5,199 nt of DNA from Desulfurobacterium sp. (GTDB lineage: Bacteria; Aquificota; Aquificia; Desulfurobacteriales; Desulfurobacteriaceae), in contig QNYI01000052.1 of NCBI GenBank assembly GCA_003978805.1, positions 1-5,199 on the forward strand, given 5' to 3'. Below, one piece after another: positions 1 through 5,199 of this stretch (its first letter is position 1; every line of letters begins with the position of its first letter). A model generated the notes under the pieces. That model saw nothing but the letters and a program-made list of their open reading frames with translations, ran no database searches and was not told the DNA's origin. Made by a program: the position numbers and the translations under genes.

Positions 1-939
1 AACGTAGAGCATTTCCCAGCCTTTCTTTAGTACGTAGTACCACGTGGACTTATCGTCTCCCGTTAAGAACCTAAGCCAGCCTATCCGCCAGTGTTCTACG
101 AAGTCGTGCTGAACAGTTTCGGCAAACTCAGGGTCTAAAAAGAGAACTCCCCTGTAAACCGACATTCTGCCTGTAAGGGTTTGAACTCTGCGGGAGAGGG
201 AGGCAGAGGACATATAAATATCCCTCTGGGCAAAGCGTAGCTTGTACCACTGTTTGTAGATGGTATAGGTAAAGTTAGGTTCCTCTAAGTAACAGTCCTC
301 ATCGGTAGTAACGGCACCGAGCTTTGGGTAGAGGGCAAAGAGCTCCGCACACTTCAAAATCGTTCCCTTGGTCAGTATGGAGTCTCCATCAACGAGGGCT
401 ACTACAGCCCTGTGTAGCTTGGCAGGCTCCCTTAGGATAGTTCTGAAGGCCACGGCAAGGCCGTCTCTTTTTCCGGTTCCTGCAAAGCGAACGACGACGA
501 GGGAGGCATCTTTGGGAGGGTTGGATAGTTTCCAGAGTTTCCTGACCAAGTTCTCCTCCGCCTTCTCTACGACAGAAGCCACTAAAGTGGCCTTCATTCC
601 GTTCTCTACGCAGTTTATAATCTCCCTTATAGCCGCCTTATAGACTTCAACAGAGATGTGTTCCGGTATTCGGTAAGTTGTAACAAGTATAAAGGCATAC
701 TCGGGAAGCTTCTCTCGGGGGAGGGACTGCGCCTTTTTCCTTATTCTCGGGAAGTAGACCTTCTTGTAGAAGAGAGCTCTGAGGACGTTCGTCCCGAGCC
801 AAGTGTACCTCCAGACAGCTACAGCTCCGGCTGCTACTAAGTATTTCTTGGCCTTGGGATCAAGGTATACCGGGGGTAACAGAAGAGCCAACCAGATTAG
901 GAATAGGATGAATATTACGTTGTACGCTACCTGTTTCAA
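1..939 (-). CDS. alg8: Alg8-like family 2 glycosyltransferase (mannuronan synthase-like), N-terminal part, runs off left edge
   Basis: The 313 visible codons encode a membrane-bound processive glycosyltransferase. In alginate producers Alg8 polymerises GDP-mannuronate at the inner membrane and exports the chain with Alg44. Seen in order: a hydrophobic N-terminal segment (residues about 7-28), a second one (about 34-47) followed by WRY, the GT-A fold with GTGKRDG at 154-160, DGDS at 184-187 (the UDP/GDP-sugar and metal-binding DxD type), TTDED at 211-215, TGRMSV at 256-261, and FLTGDDKST at 291-299, which covers the acceptor/catalytic Asp region. GTGKRDG, TGRMSV and LTGDDKS match Pseudomonas Alg8 as I remember it, better than cellulose or hyaluronan synthases. 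Alg8 is about 490 residues, so some 180 C-terminal residues, including the QxxRW-type motif and last membrane helices, lie outside. The TTG start at 939 has a GAGG ribosome site 10 nt upstream and an in-frame stop (954-952) just before it. Exact sugar specificity is not provable here. Confidence 0.85.
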   Translation of the reverse strand, partial: MKQVAYNVIFILFLIWLALLLPPVYLDPKAKKYLVAAGAVAVWRYTWLGTNVLRALFYKKVYFPRIRKKAQSLPREKLPEYAFILVTTYRIPEHISVEVYKAAIREIINCVENGMKATLVASVVEKAEENLVRKLWKLSNPPKDASLVVVRFAGTGKRDGLAVAFRTILREPAKLHRAVVALVDGDSILTKGTILKCAELFALYPKLGAVTTDEDCYLEEPNFTYTIYKQWYKLRFAQRDIYMSSASLSRRVQTLTGRMSVYRGVLFLDPEFAETVQHDFVEHWRIGWLRFLTGDDKSTWYYVLKKGWEMLYV

Positions 940-949
940 GTTTTGGATG

Positions 950-954
950 CCTCA
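950..954 (-). promoter_or_regulatory. Ribosome binding site of the Alg8-like gene
   Basis: TGAGG on the minus strand lies 10 nt before the TTG at 939. The TGA of this site is itself an in-frame stop, so the gene cannot start further upstream and TTG is the only plausible initiation codon there. Confidence 0.6.
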
Positions 955-981
955 AAAAAGTTCTGTAGGATCCCCCGCTTA

Positions 982-987
982 ATTATA
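982..987 (-). promoter_or_regulatory. Putative sigma-70 -10 box of the Alg8-like gene
   Basis: A perfect TATAAT reads on the minus strand, 42 nt ahead of the TTG start at 939, which would give a leader of about 35-40 nt. No good TTGACA-like -35 lies 16-18 bp further upstream (the bases there read CCCAAC), so the promoter may need an activator or be weak. The call rests on the hexamer and its position only. Confidence 0.45.
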
Positions 988-1035
988 TGATATGTGTTTT
1001 TATTGTTGGGTTGTATGTTTTTTTCTGTTTTTTGG

Positions 1036-1062
1036 TTACCAATATGTAAATTTTTATGGTAA
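1036..1062. promoter_or_regulatory. Imperfect dyad, possible operator
   Basis: TTACCA (1036-1041) and TGGTAA (1057-1062) form a 6-bp inverted repeat with 15 bp between the arms. The arms start 21 bp apart, two helical turns, which suits a dimeric DNA-binding protein. The right arm is part of the 17-bp direct repeat. It lies about 50 bp upstream of the minus-strand -10 box. The binding role is inference; short AT-rich dyads also occur by chance. Confidence 0.3.
1046..1062 (+). repeat. 17-bp direct repeat, copy 1
   Basis: GTAAATTTTTATGGTAA occurs here and again, identically, at 1151-1167. Start-to-start distance is 105 bp, close to ten turns of B-DNA, which would place both copies on the same helix face. 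Both copies are in the non-coding region between divergent genes, which suggests paired regulator sites. Confidence 0.6.
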
Positions 1063-1150
1063 ATAAGATTACTACTCCCTGAAAAAGTTTAGGTTTACAG
1101 CATCCAGAGAGGGGAGGGGTGGTATAGAGGAGGGTTATGGAAAACTATAA

Positions 1151-1167
1151 GTAAATTTTTATGGTAA
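1151..1167 (+). repeat. 17-bp direct repeat, copy 2
   Basis: This is identical to the copy at 1046-1062. It covers the place where the -35 element of the plus-strand promoter should be (about 1158-1163, reading TTTATG). A protein bound here would directly affect RNA polymerase at the HIT operon promoter. The left dyad arm TTACCA found beside copy 1 is absent here. Confidence 0.6.
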
Positions 1168-1180
1168 GCTAACTTTGAGC

Positions 1181-1186
1181 TATAAT
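1181..1186 (+). promoter_or_regulatory. Putative sigma-70 -10 box of the HIT-lapB-asmA-like operon
   Basis: A perfect TATAAT lies 30 bp before the TTG start chosen for the HIT gene. Transcription would begin near 1192-1195, leaving a leader of about 22-25 nt that carries the GGAGG ribosome site. The -35 region lies inside the second copy of the 17-bp repeat and is not consensus. It also argues against the longer frame that begins at TTG 1175, because that start would be upstream of the transcript. Confidence 0.5.
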
Positions 1187-1205
1187 CTGTCACAGAAAAA
1201 ACGGC

Positions 1206-1210
1206 GGAGG
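1206..1210 (+). promoter_or_regulatory. Ribosome binding site deciding the HIT gene start
   Basis: GGAGG stands 6 nt before TTG 1217. No comparable site precedes the in-frame TTG at 1175. This site fixes the start 14 codons downstream of the longest open frame. Confidence 0.7.
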
Positions 1211-1216
1211 GTTAAG

Positions 1217-1708
1217 TTGGAAATCATCTGGGCTCCGTGGCGACTATCCTACGTGAGTAAGGTAACCGAAGGAGAAAAGAGGGAGTGTTTCATATGCAAA
1301 GCAGTAGAAGATGACCCCTCACGGGACAGGGACAACCTTTTACTCTACAGGGGGAAGAGAGCAGTAGTCATCCTAAACAGGTTCCCTTATAACACAGCCC
1401 ACCTTATGGTCTGTCCAGTAAGACATACAGGAGACTTCCTATCGCTCTTGTCAGAAGAGCTTGCCGAGATAGATGAACTCCTAAAGCGTTCCATAAGGGC
1501 GATAAAAAGGGCGTATAACCCTGACGGATTTAACGTAGGGTTAAACCTCGGTAAGGTTTCCGGAGGTAGCGTTGATACCCACATCCACTATCACGTCGTT
1601 CCGCGCTGGCTGGGCGATACAAATTTCATGCCGGTAACTGCCGGGGTAAAGGTCATTCCCCAGTCGCTACACGAAACCTACGATAGACTTAAGGCTTTCT
1701 GGGAATAA
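1217..1708 (+). CDS. HIT-family protein (Ap4A phosphorylase/FHIT-like nucleotide hydrolase or transferase)
   Basis: The 163-residue cytoplasmic protein belongs to the histidine triad superfamily, which cleaves or transfers nucleotidyl groups from dinucleoside polyphosphates and similar substrates. Seen: the N-terminal signature IWAPWRLSYV at 4-13, CxxC at 24-27 (metal half-site in many homologues), LNRFPYNTAHLMV at 53-65, and the catalytic triad HIHYHVV at 122-128 (His122, His124, His126, the last being the expected nucleophile), followed by PRW and GDTNFMPV (133-140). This motif set is typical of the bacterial Ap4A-phosphorylase-like branch. Length is normal for the group. TTG 1217 is chosen over the in-frame TTG at 1175: it has GGAGG 6 nt upstream, it places IWAPWR at the usual distance from the start, and the putative -10 box falls inside the longer version. 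It heads the operon, with lapB 2 nt downstream. True substrate unknown. Confidence 0.93.
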   Translation: MEIIWAPWRLSYVSKVTEGEKRECFICKAVEDDPSRDRDNLLLYRGKRAVVILNRFPYNTAHLMVCPVRHTGDFLSLLSEELAEIDELLKRSIRAIKRAYNPDGFNVGLNLGKVSGGSVDTHIHYHVVPRWLGDTNFMPVTAGVKVIPQSLHETYDRLKAFWE

Positions 1709-1710
1709 CG

Positions 1711-2766
1711 ATGTTCAGGAAGTTCATCAACCTCCTCACCGGCAGGAAGAATCCCCCACTCTCGGAATACTTTAAAGAGCTCCTAATAGGTAAACTGGAA
1801 CTAACGAGACACCTACCGGAAATAGACATAGAAAGCCCGGTCAATGCCTACATCACGCTGGCAATACTCCTTAAGGAAAAGGGGGAGTTCTACAAGAGCC
1901 TTAAAATCCTTGAGAGGCTAAAGAGGGAAAAACTTTCAAGGGACGAGCAAAAGCTCTTATACCTGAACCTCGCCCTTACCTATAAAGCTGCAGGTTTCTT
2001 AGACAGGGCAGAACAAGCCTTAAAGGAAGGGATTTCTCTTTTCCCTTCAGAAGGCCTTTTCTACTACGAGCTCGCCCTAATTTACAAGGTCTCCGGTAAA
2101 CTTGAGGAGGCGGTTGATCTCCTTGAGAAGGCCGTTGAACTAAAAGGGGAATTTTTGGATGAACTCCTGCACACTAAGCTCTACTTGGCCGACAGCTACA
2201 TAGATAGGGGAAGAACCGATAAGGCCTTCCGTATACTGCGGAAACTTGATATCCGTGTACCGGTTCCCCTCTTTTACTACGTAATGTCAAAGCTCTACTA
2301 CGCCGTTGGGGAAAAGGAAAAAGGTTACAGGAAAGCCTTACAAGGGATGAAACTTTCACCCGGACACGTAGCGCCTTTTTTAAAAGTGATTGACGAGTAT
2401 GAGGGACTTTCTGTAGACAAGCTCTACGAGATAATAGAGGAAACGGGAACCTTGGCCATTACGGGAAAACTACTTGCCGAAAGGCTCATTAAAGAAAACA
2501 GGAAGGAGGAGGCCTTTAGGGTACTTGAAAAGTTGAACGAAAAGTTTCCCAACGACCCGGAAGCAAAGGAACTTTTCCTGCGCCTTTTATGGGAGAGCGG
2601 CAAGAGGAAGCAGGTGGTAGATGAGATTGAAAAGTTCCTCCTTGACCTTAAGAAACGGAAGAAAGAATTTAAGTGCAGGAATTGCGGTTACGAGACGGAT
2701 AACTTTGACTGGATCTGTCCTCGCTGTAGACAGTGGGAAACGCTGGAGATAGGCGGTGAAGATTAA
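1711..2766 (+). CDS. lapB: LapB/YciM-like TPR protein with C-terminal rubredoxin-type metal site
   Basis: The 351-residue protein is built of tetratricopeptide repeats (helical pairs at about 44-75, 80-112, 115-147, 153-184, 187-217, with further helices to about 312) and ends in a four-cysteine knuckle: CxxC at 322-325 and CxxC at 336-339, in the contexts KCRNCGY and WICPRCRQW. That combination defines LapB (YciM), which in E. coli (389 residues) presents LpxC to the FtsH protease and thereby limits lipid A synthesis. Unlike E. coli LapB, no N-terminal membrane helix is evident: residues 1-40 are charged (MFRKFINLLTGRKNPP at the start). It may be peripheral, or recruited by a partner. It begins 2 nt after the HIT stop with only a weak GGGAA site, so translational coupling is likely, and it overlaps the next gene by 11 bp. 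The family call is firm; LpxC control in this organism is inference. Confidence 0.82.
   Translation: MFRKFINLLTGRKNPPLSEYFKELLIGKLELTRHLPEIDIESPVNAYITLAILLKEKGEFYKSLKILERLKREKLSRDEQKLLYLNLALTYKAAGFLDRAEQALKEGISLFPSEGLFYYELALIYKVSGKLEEAVDLLEKAVELKGEFLDELLHTKLYLADSYIDRGRTDKAFRILRKLDIRVPVPLFYYVMSKLYYAVGEKEKGYRKALQGMKLSPGHVAPFLKVIDEYEGLSVDKLYEIIEETGTLAITGKLLAERLIKENRKEEAFRVLEKLNEKFPNDPEAKELFLRLLWESGKRKQVVDEIEKFLLDLKKRKKEFKCRNCGYETDNFDWICPRCRQWETLEIGGED
2745..2748 (+). promoter_or_regulatory. Ribosome binding site of the AsmA/TamB-like gene, inside lapB
   Basis: GGAG lies 7 nt before the GTG at 2756, within the last codons of lapB. It supports this GTG as the start and implies coupled translation. 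Confidence 0.5.
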
Positions 2767-5056
2767 CAGGGAGCTCCTTAAAGAGCTACTGAAATCCCTG
2801 CGGAAAGGTAGGCTTCACCGACTCTTAAGGTTTATCCTCCTCAGCCTGCTAATCTACTTTTCCGTACTGGTGGCAAGGGACTTAACGCTATTCTACATTC
2901 AAGAGAAGAAGATATCGGCCGTTAAATACTCCGGCATCTCCTTCTCCTTTAAAGACGGCTGTTTAACCCTAAGCGTAGAAAACTTTTCTATTTTAAGGCC
3001 TACGTTTAAACTAAACCTAAACCGGGCAAGGGCCTCTTTAAAGCTGTGGGAAAGCATAAAGGAACTACGCCCTCACTTTTCTGAAATCAGCGTAAGAGAA
3101 CTACAAATAGAGAAAAGTGGAAGAAAGAAGAAGTCATTCCTTTTCTTAACGCCAAAACTTCCCTTTTACGTAGACAGGTTAAACCTCGGAGAGCTCTTTT
3201 ATAGATCGGGCGAGACTACCCTTCAGCTGAAAGGCCTTGAAGTAGACGGTAAGAGGGTCTCCCTTGAAAGTATCACGGGAAAGTCGGGAAAAGTAACGTT
3301 CACGATACCTAAGGCAGTCGGAACCGTAAAGGGAAATCGCATAACGCTACCGAACTTTTCTCTCAGGGTAAACAACGCAGTTTACTCAGGAAGGCTCTCC
3401 CTCTCAAAGGACTTAGAGAAAATTGAGCTAAGGGGAACTGTAGGGCTAAGAGGTATAAAAACCTATATTACTTTTGTAAAAGCTGGAAAAAGCTTTTCCT
3501 TAAAGGGAAAAGTTCCCGTAACGGGAACTACCGTAGAGTATTCTGTCTCGGGAGAACTGGGGAGGGAGGTAACAATCTCCCGCGGGCTCGTCCTCTACCA
3601 AGGGGTGGAGAGTTCCTTCAGCGGAAAGCTAAAACCTGAGGAGCTATCCATAAGGGGAACTATATCAGGCAAGAAAGTGAGCATAAAAGGCATAACGGCC
3701 ACGGAAGTTACGGGGGAATACATCGTAGAGGGTCAGTACTCCCTTCCCATCCTTTTGTGGAGGCTAAAGACAAAGGAGCTAAAAACTCCTTTTACCTCCT
3801 TAAAGGACGTTTCTGTAAGAGGGAAGTTTACCCGCAACACCTTAAAGCTCCAGCTTAATTCTGACACCCTCTACCTCTCCCTTACCAGTTCCAAAGGTAG
3901 CACTTTCGGGAAGTTCCAACTGAAAAAATTCAGCACAGAAAGGCTATACGCAGTTAAAAAGCTAAAGGAAAAGTATGGGAAGTGGATTCCCGAGGTTGTC
4001 GTTACAGGAAAGGGAAACTTTTCTTTTAGCGGGAAGAAGGGATTAAACTACTCTGCAAAGCTTACGGTAGAAAAGTTCTCCTTTAGGGGCTTTCAGGATA
4101 AAGGTTCTGTAGAAGTAGCAGGAAACGAAAAAAAGGTTCACTACAGACTCAGATTAAACAGGCTTGACTCGGAAGGGGAGGTTAACCTAACAGAGCTCTC
4201 AATCAACGCCTCCTTCACCGGGAAGTCTGTGCCGATTCACGAATTTGACTTCCTGCAGAAAGTAGGCCTTGAAGGGGACGTAACTTGTAAGGGACAACTA
4301 TCCGGGAGTCTAAAAAACCCGGAAGGACTCTTCTTCTTTAGCTCTCCCGACTTTAAGTTCAGGAACGTTTACATCGGGAAGGTAGACGGGAAGATAAAGC
4401 TTTCAAACCTTTACTTGGAGGTAGAGGGTAAATCTTCAGAAGAGAACATTACTTTAAAAGAGCTGAAACTTCACCTTAAAAGGCCGATGGAGCTCCGCCT
4501 AAGCTTGGAGGCCGAAGAGATTCCCATCTCTATGCCTATAAGGGTACTCAAGAGCTTTAGCGTTAACCTTCCGGTAGAGCTCCACGGAGTTGTAACAGGG
4601 AACTTCCTTCTAAGCTCTGAGAACGTAAAAGAGATAAAGAAGAACTTGGATGTAAAAGTAAAGTTAGAAAGTGCTTCCGGTAGATACAGCTTAACAAGTA
4701 TTTCGGGAAAGAGCAAGGGAGTAAAGGGCTACATCAACTACTCAGAAGGAAACTTGTGGATACTGATTTCGGGCAAGAACGAGGAAATCAAACTGCAGGG
4801 GAACAAGCTCACCGGCGGGAACTTCTCCCTCCTAATAGAGAACAGAACCGTCACCCTCTCCTTTAACGGAGTCAAGTACCCCAATATCCAAGAAAGCCAG
4901 ATATCTGGCACGGTTAAAACGAACGTTAAAACCAAGAGCTTAGAAGGTGAGATAAAGGCTAGAGGAAGAATTGTTTACATGATATCTGTCGCCATGAAGC
5001 GTGCCGAGGTAGACGATCCTCCGTTACCCCTTCCCACAGTGGCTCCGAGGCCATGA
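2756..5056 (+). CDS. AsmA/TamB-like membrane-anchored beta-repeat protein, 3' end probably chimeric
   Basis: The open frame has 766 codons. After a basic N-terminus comes one hydrophobic helix (about residues 24-40, signal-anchor type), then some 700 residues of short alternating polar/hydrophobic strands with recurring ISGK, FSGK and SLKG-type turns and few cysteines. This is the look of AsmA-like/TamB repeat-groove proteins, which are held in the inner membrane, span the periplasm and move phospholipid toward the outer membrane. I recognise the architecture and not a specific ortholog. The GTG start has GGAG 7 nt upstream and overlaps lapB by 11 bp, so the two are probably co-translated. 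Up to about residue 740 the codons match the neighbours. The last 25 or so residues are Pro-rich (DDPPLPLP) and fall in DNA of about 60% GC. TamB proteins are usually over 1,000 residues and end in a conserved C-terminal domain, not seen here, so the natural end is probably lost at a junction near 4970-4990. Confidence 0.65.
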   Translation: MKINRELLKELLKSLRKGRLHRLLRFILLSLLIYFSVLVARDLTLFYIQEKKISAVKYSGISFSFKDGCLTLSVENFSILRPTFKLNLNRARASLKLWESIKELRPHFSEISVRELQIEKSGRKKKSFLFLTPKLPFYVDRLNLGELFYRSGETTLQLKGLEVDGKRVSLESITGKSGKVTFTIPKAVGTVKGNRITLPNFSLRVNNAVYSGRLSLSKDLEKIELRGTVGLRGIKTYITFVKAGKSFSLKGKVPVTGTTVEYSVSGELGREVTISRGLVLYQGVESSFSGKLKPEELSIRGTISGKKVSIKGITATEVTGEYIVEGQYSLPILLWRLKTKELKTPFTSLKDVSVRGKFTRNTLKLQLNSDTLYLSLTSSKGSTFGKFQLKKFSTERLYAVKKLKEKYGKWIPEVVVTGKGNFSFSGKKGLNYSAKLTVEKFSFRGFQDKGSVEVAGNEKKVHYRLRLNRLDSEGEVNLTELSINASFTGKSVPIHEFDFLQKVGLEGDVTCKGQLSGSLKNPEGLFFFSSPDFKFRNVYIGKVDGKIKLSNLYLEVEGKSSEENITLKELKLHLKRPMELRLSLEAEEIPISMPIRVLKSFSVNLPVELHGVVTGNFLLSSENVKEIKKNLDVKVKLESASGRYSLTSISGKSKGVKGYINYSEGNLWILISGKNEEIKLQGNKLTGGNFSLLIENRTVTLSFNGVKYPNIQESQISGTVKTNVKTKSLEGEIKARGRIVYMISVAMKRAEVDDPPLPLPTVAPRP

Positions 5057-5199
5057 TGGGGACGGACACCTGTGATGGAGGCCTGATCGATTTAGCCAAC
5101 GCCGACCTCTCTCTTGCCCTTCAGTACAACACGGCCAACGCGAACTACGACCTCACTGGAAGTGGAACCTGCGCTTGGCAGGGAACGTTCGGGCCCTTG
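4976..5199. other. Compositionally foreign right end (possible chimeric join)
   Basis: By hand count, 4981-5199 is about 59-60% GC, against 43% for 4861-4920 and similar values through the operon. Codon style also changes from A/T-tolerant with AGG/AGA to GCC, GAC, AAC, CTC and ACG. The change is abrupt, within about 20 bp, with no repeat, tRNA or insertion-sequence end that I can see at the border. The boundary given is approximate. A metagenome or amplification chimera is the simplest explanation; horizontal insertion is the alternative. Confidence 0.6.
5053..5199 (+). CDS. Unidentified partial coding frame in the GC-rich tail, open at the right edge
   Basis: This frame reads without a stop from 4963 to the edge. 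The first ATG is at 5053 (a second follows at 5056) and overlaps the TGA of the preceding frame. From 5053 onward 35 of 49 third positions are G or C, a coding-like bias, and the other strand is interrupted in every frame over this stretch. The peptide begins MMGTDTCDGG, is rich in Asn, Ala, Thr and Gly (LQYNTANANYDLTGSGT) and has two cysteines (7 and 40), which suggests a secreted or surface protein. I do not recognise it. No ribosome site is convincing, so it may be an internal piece of a longer gene cut at the junction instead of a gene starting here. Confidence 0.35.
   Translation, partial: MMGTDTCDGGLIDLANADLSLALQYNTANANYDLTGSGTCAWQGTFGPL

Noticed and set aside
368..643. Plus-strand open frame of 91 codons (and another at 658-840) opposite the Alg8-like gene
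   Set aside because: The minus strand carries an unbroken frame with clear glycosyltransferase motifs over the same bases. The plus-strand peptides are Ser/Thr/Arg-rich with no recognisable domain or ribosome site.
1011..1033. T-rich run as a possible rho-independent terminator
   Set aside because: No GC-rich hairpin precedes the T run on the plus strand, and no plus-strand gene ends upstream. It looks like AT-rich spacer DNA.
1137..1154. Five-codon mini-frame (MENYK, then stop) just after a GAGGAGGG stretch, as a possible leader peptide
   Set aside because: It lies upstream of the putative -10 box at 1181, the ribosome-like stretch is only about 3 nt from the ATG, and no hairpins of an attenuator are visible downstream.
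2174..2359. Minus-strand frames inside the operon (also 1387-1584, 4471-4716, 4738-4935)
   Set aside because: They are shadows of well-supported plus-strand genes, with no motifs, ribosome sites or room for promoters.
4976..5199. The right end as part of a mobile element
   Set aside because: No transposase or integrase fragment, terminal inverted repeat, target duplication or attachment-type repeat can be seen at the border. The composition change alone does not establish mobility.

Overview
The window looks like a fragment of a thermophilic, Gram-negative bacterial genome. The main part is roughly 43-45% GC by eye. Its genes are tightly packed, its proteins are rich in Lys, Glu and Arg, Arg is often AGG/AGA, TTG and GTG are used as starts, and two genes serve the outer membrane. 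An Aquificota-like source (for example Desulfurobacteriaceae) would fit, but this is inferred from style and not from a marker gene.

Layout. Positions 1-939 (minus strand) hold the N-terminal 313 codons of a family 2 glycosyltransferase that closely resembles Alg8, the mannuronan (alginate) polymerase. It runs off the left edge. Positions 940-1216 are a divergent control region. It has a perfect TATAAT -10 box facing each way, a 17-bp direct repeat whose copies start 105 bp apart, a dyad around the first copy, and a purine/G-rich stretch. Positions 1217-5056 are a compact plus-strand operon: a HIT-family nucleotide-binding protein, a LapB/YciM-like TPR protein with a C-terminal four-cysteine metal site (2-nt gap), and a membrane-anchored AsmA/TamB-like beta-repeat protein (11-bp overlap).

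The right end is anomalous. From about 4970-4990 to the edge, base composition jumps from about 43% to about 60% GC, the AsmA/TamB-like frame changes character and stops soon after, and another frame stays open to the edge with GC-rich third positions. The simplest reading is a chimeric join (assembly or amplification artefact). A real insertion or recombination point is the alternative. The true C-terminus of the AsmA/TamB-like protein is therefore probably missing.

Together the native genes point to the cell envelope: exopolysaccharide synthesis on one side, and on the other a LapB-type lipopolysaccharide regulator co-transcribed with a putative lipid-transport bridge. No complete undescribed system is visible. 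The most interesting points are the Alg8-like synthase in this genomic setting, the paired repeat between the divergent promoters, and the LapB/AsmA-like operon.
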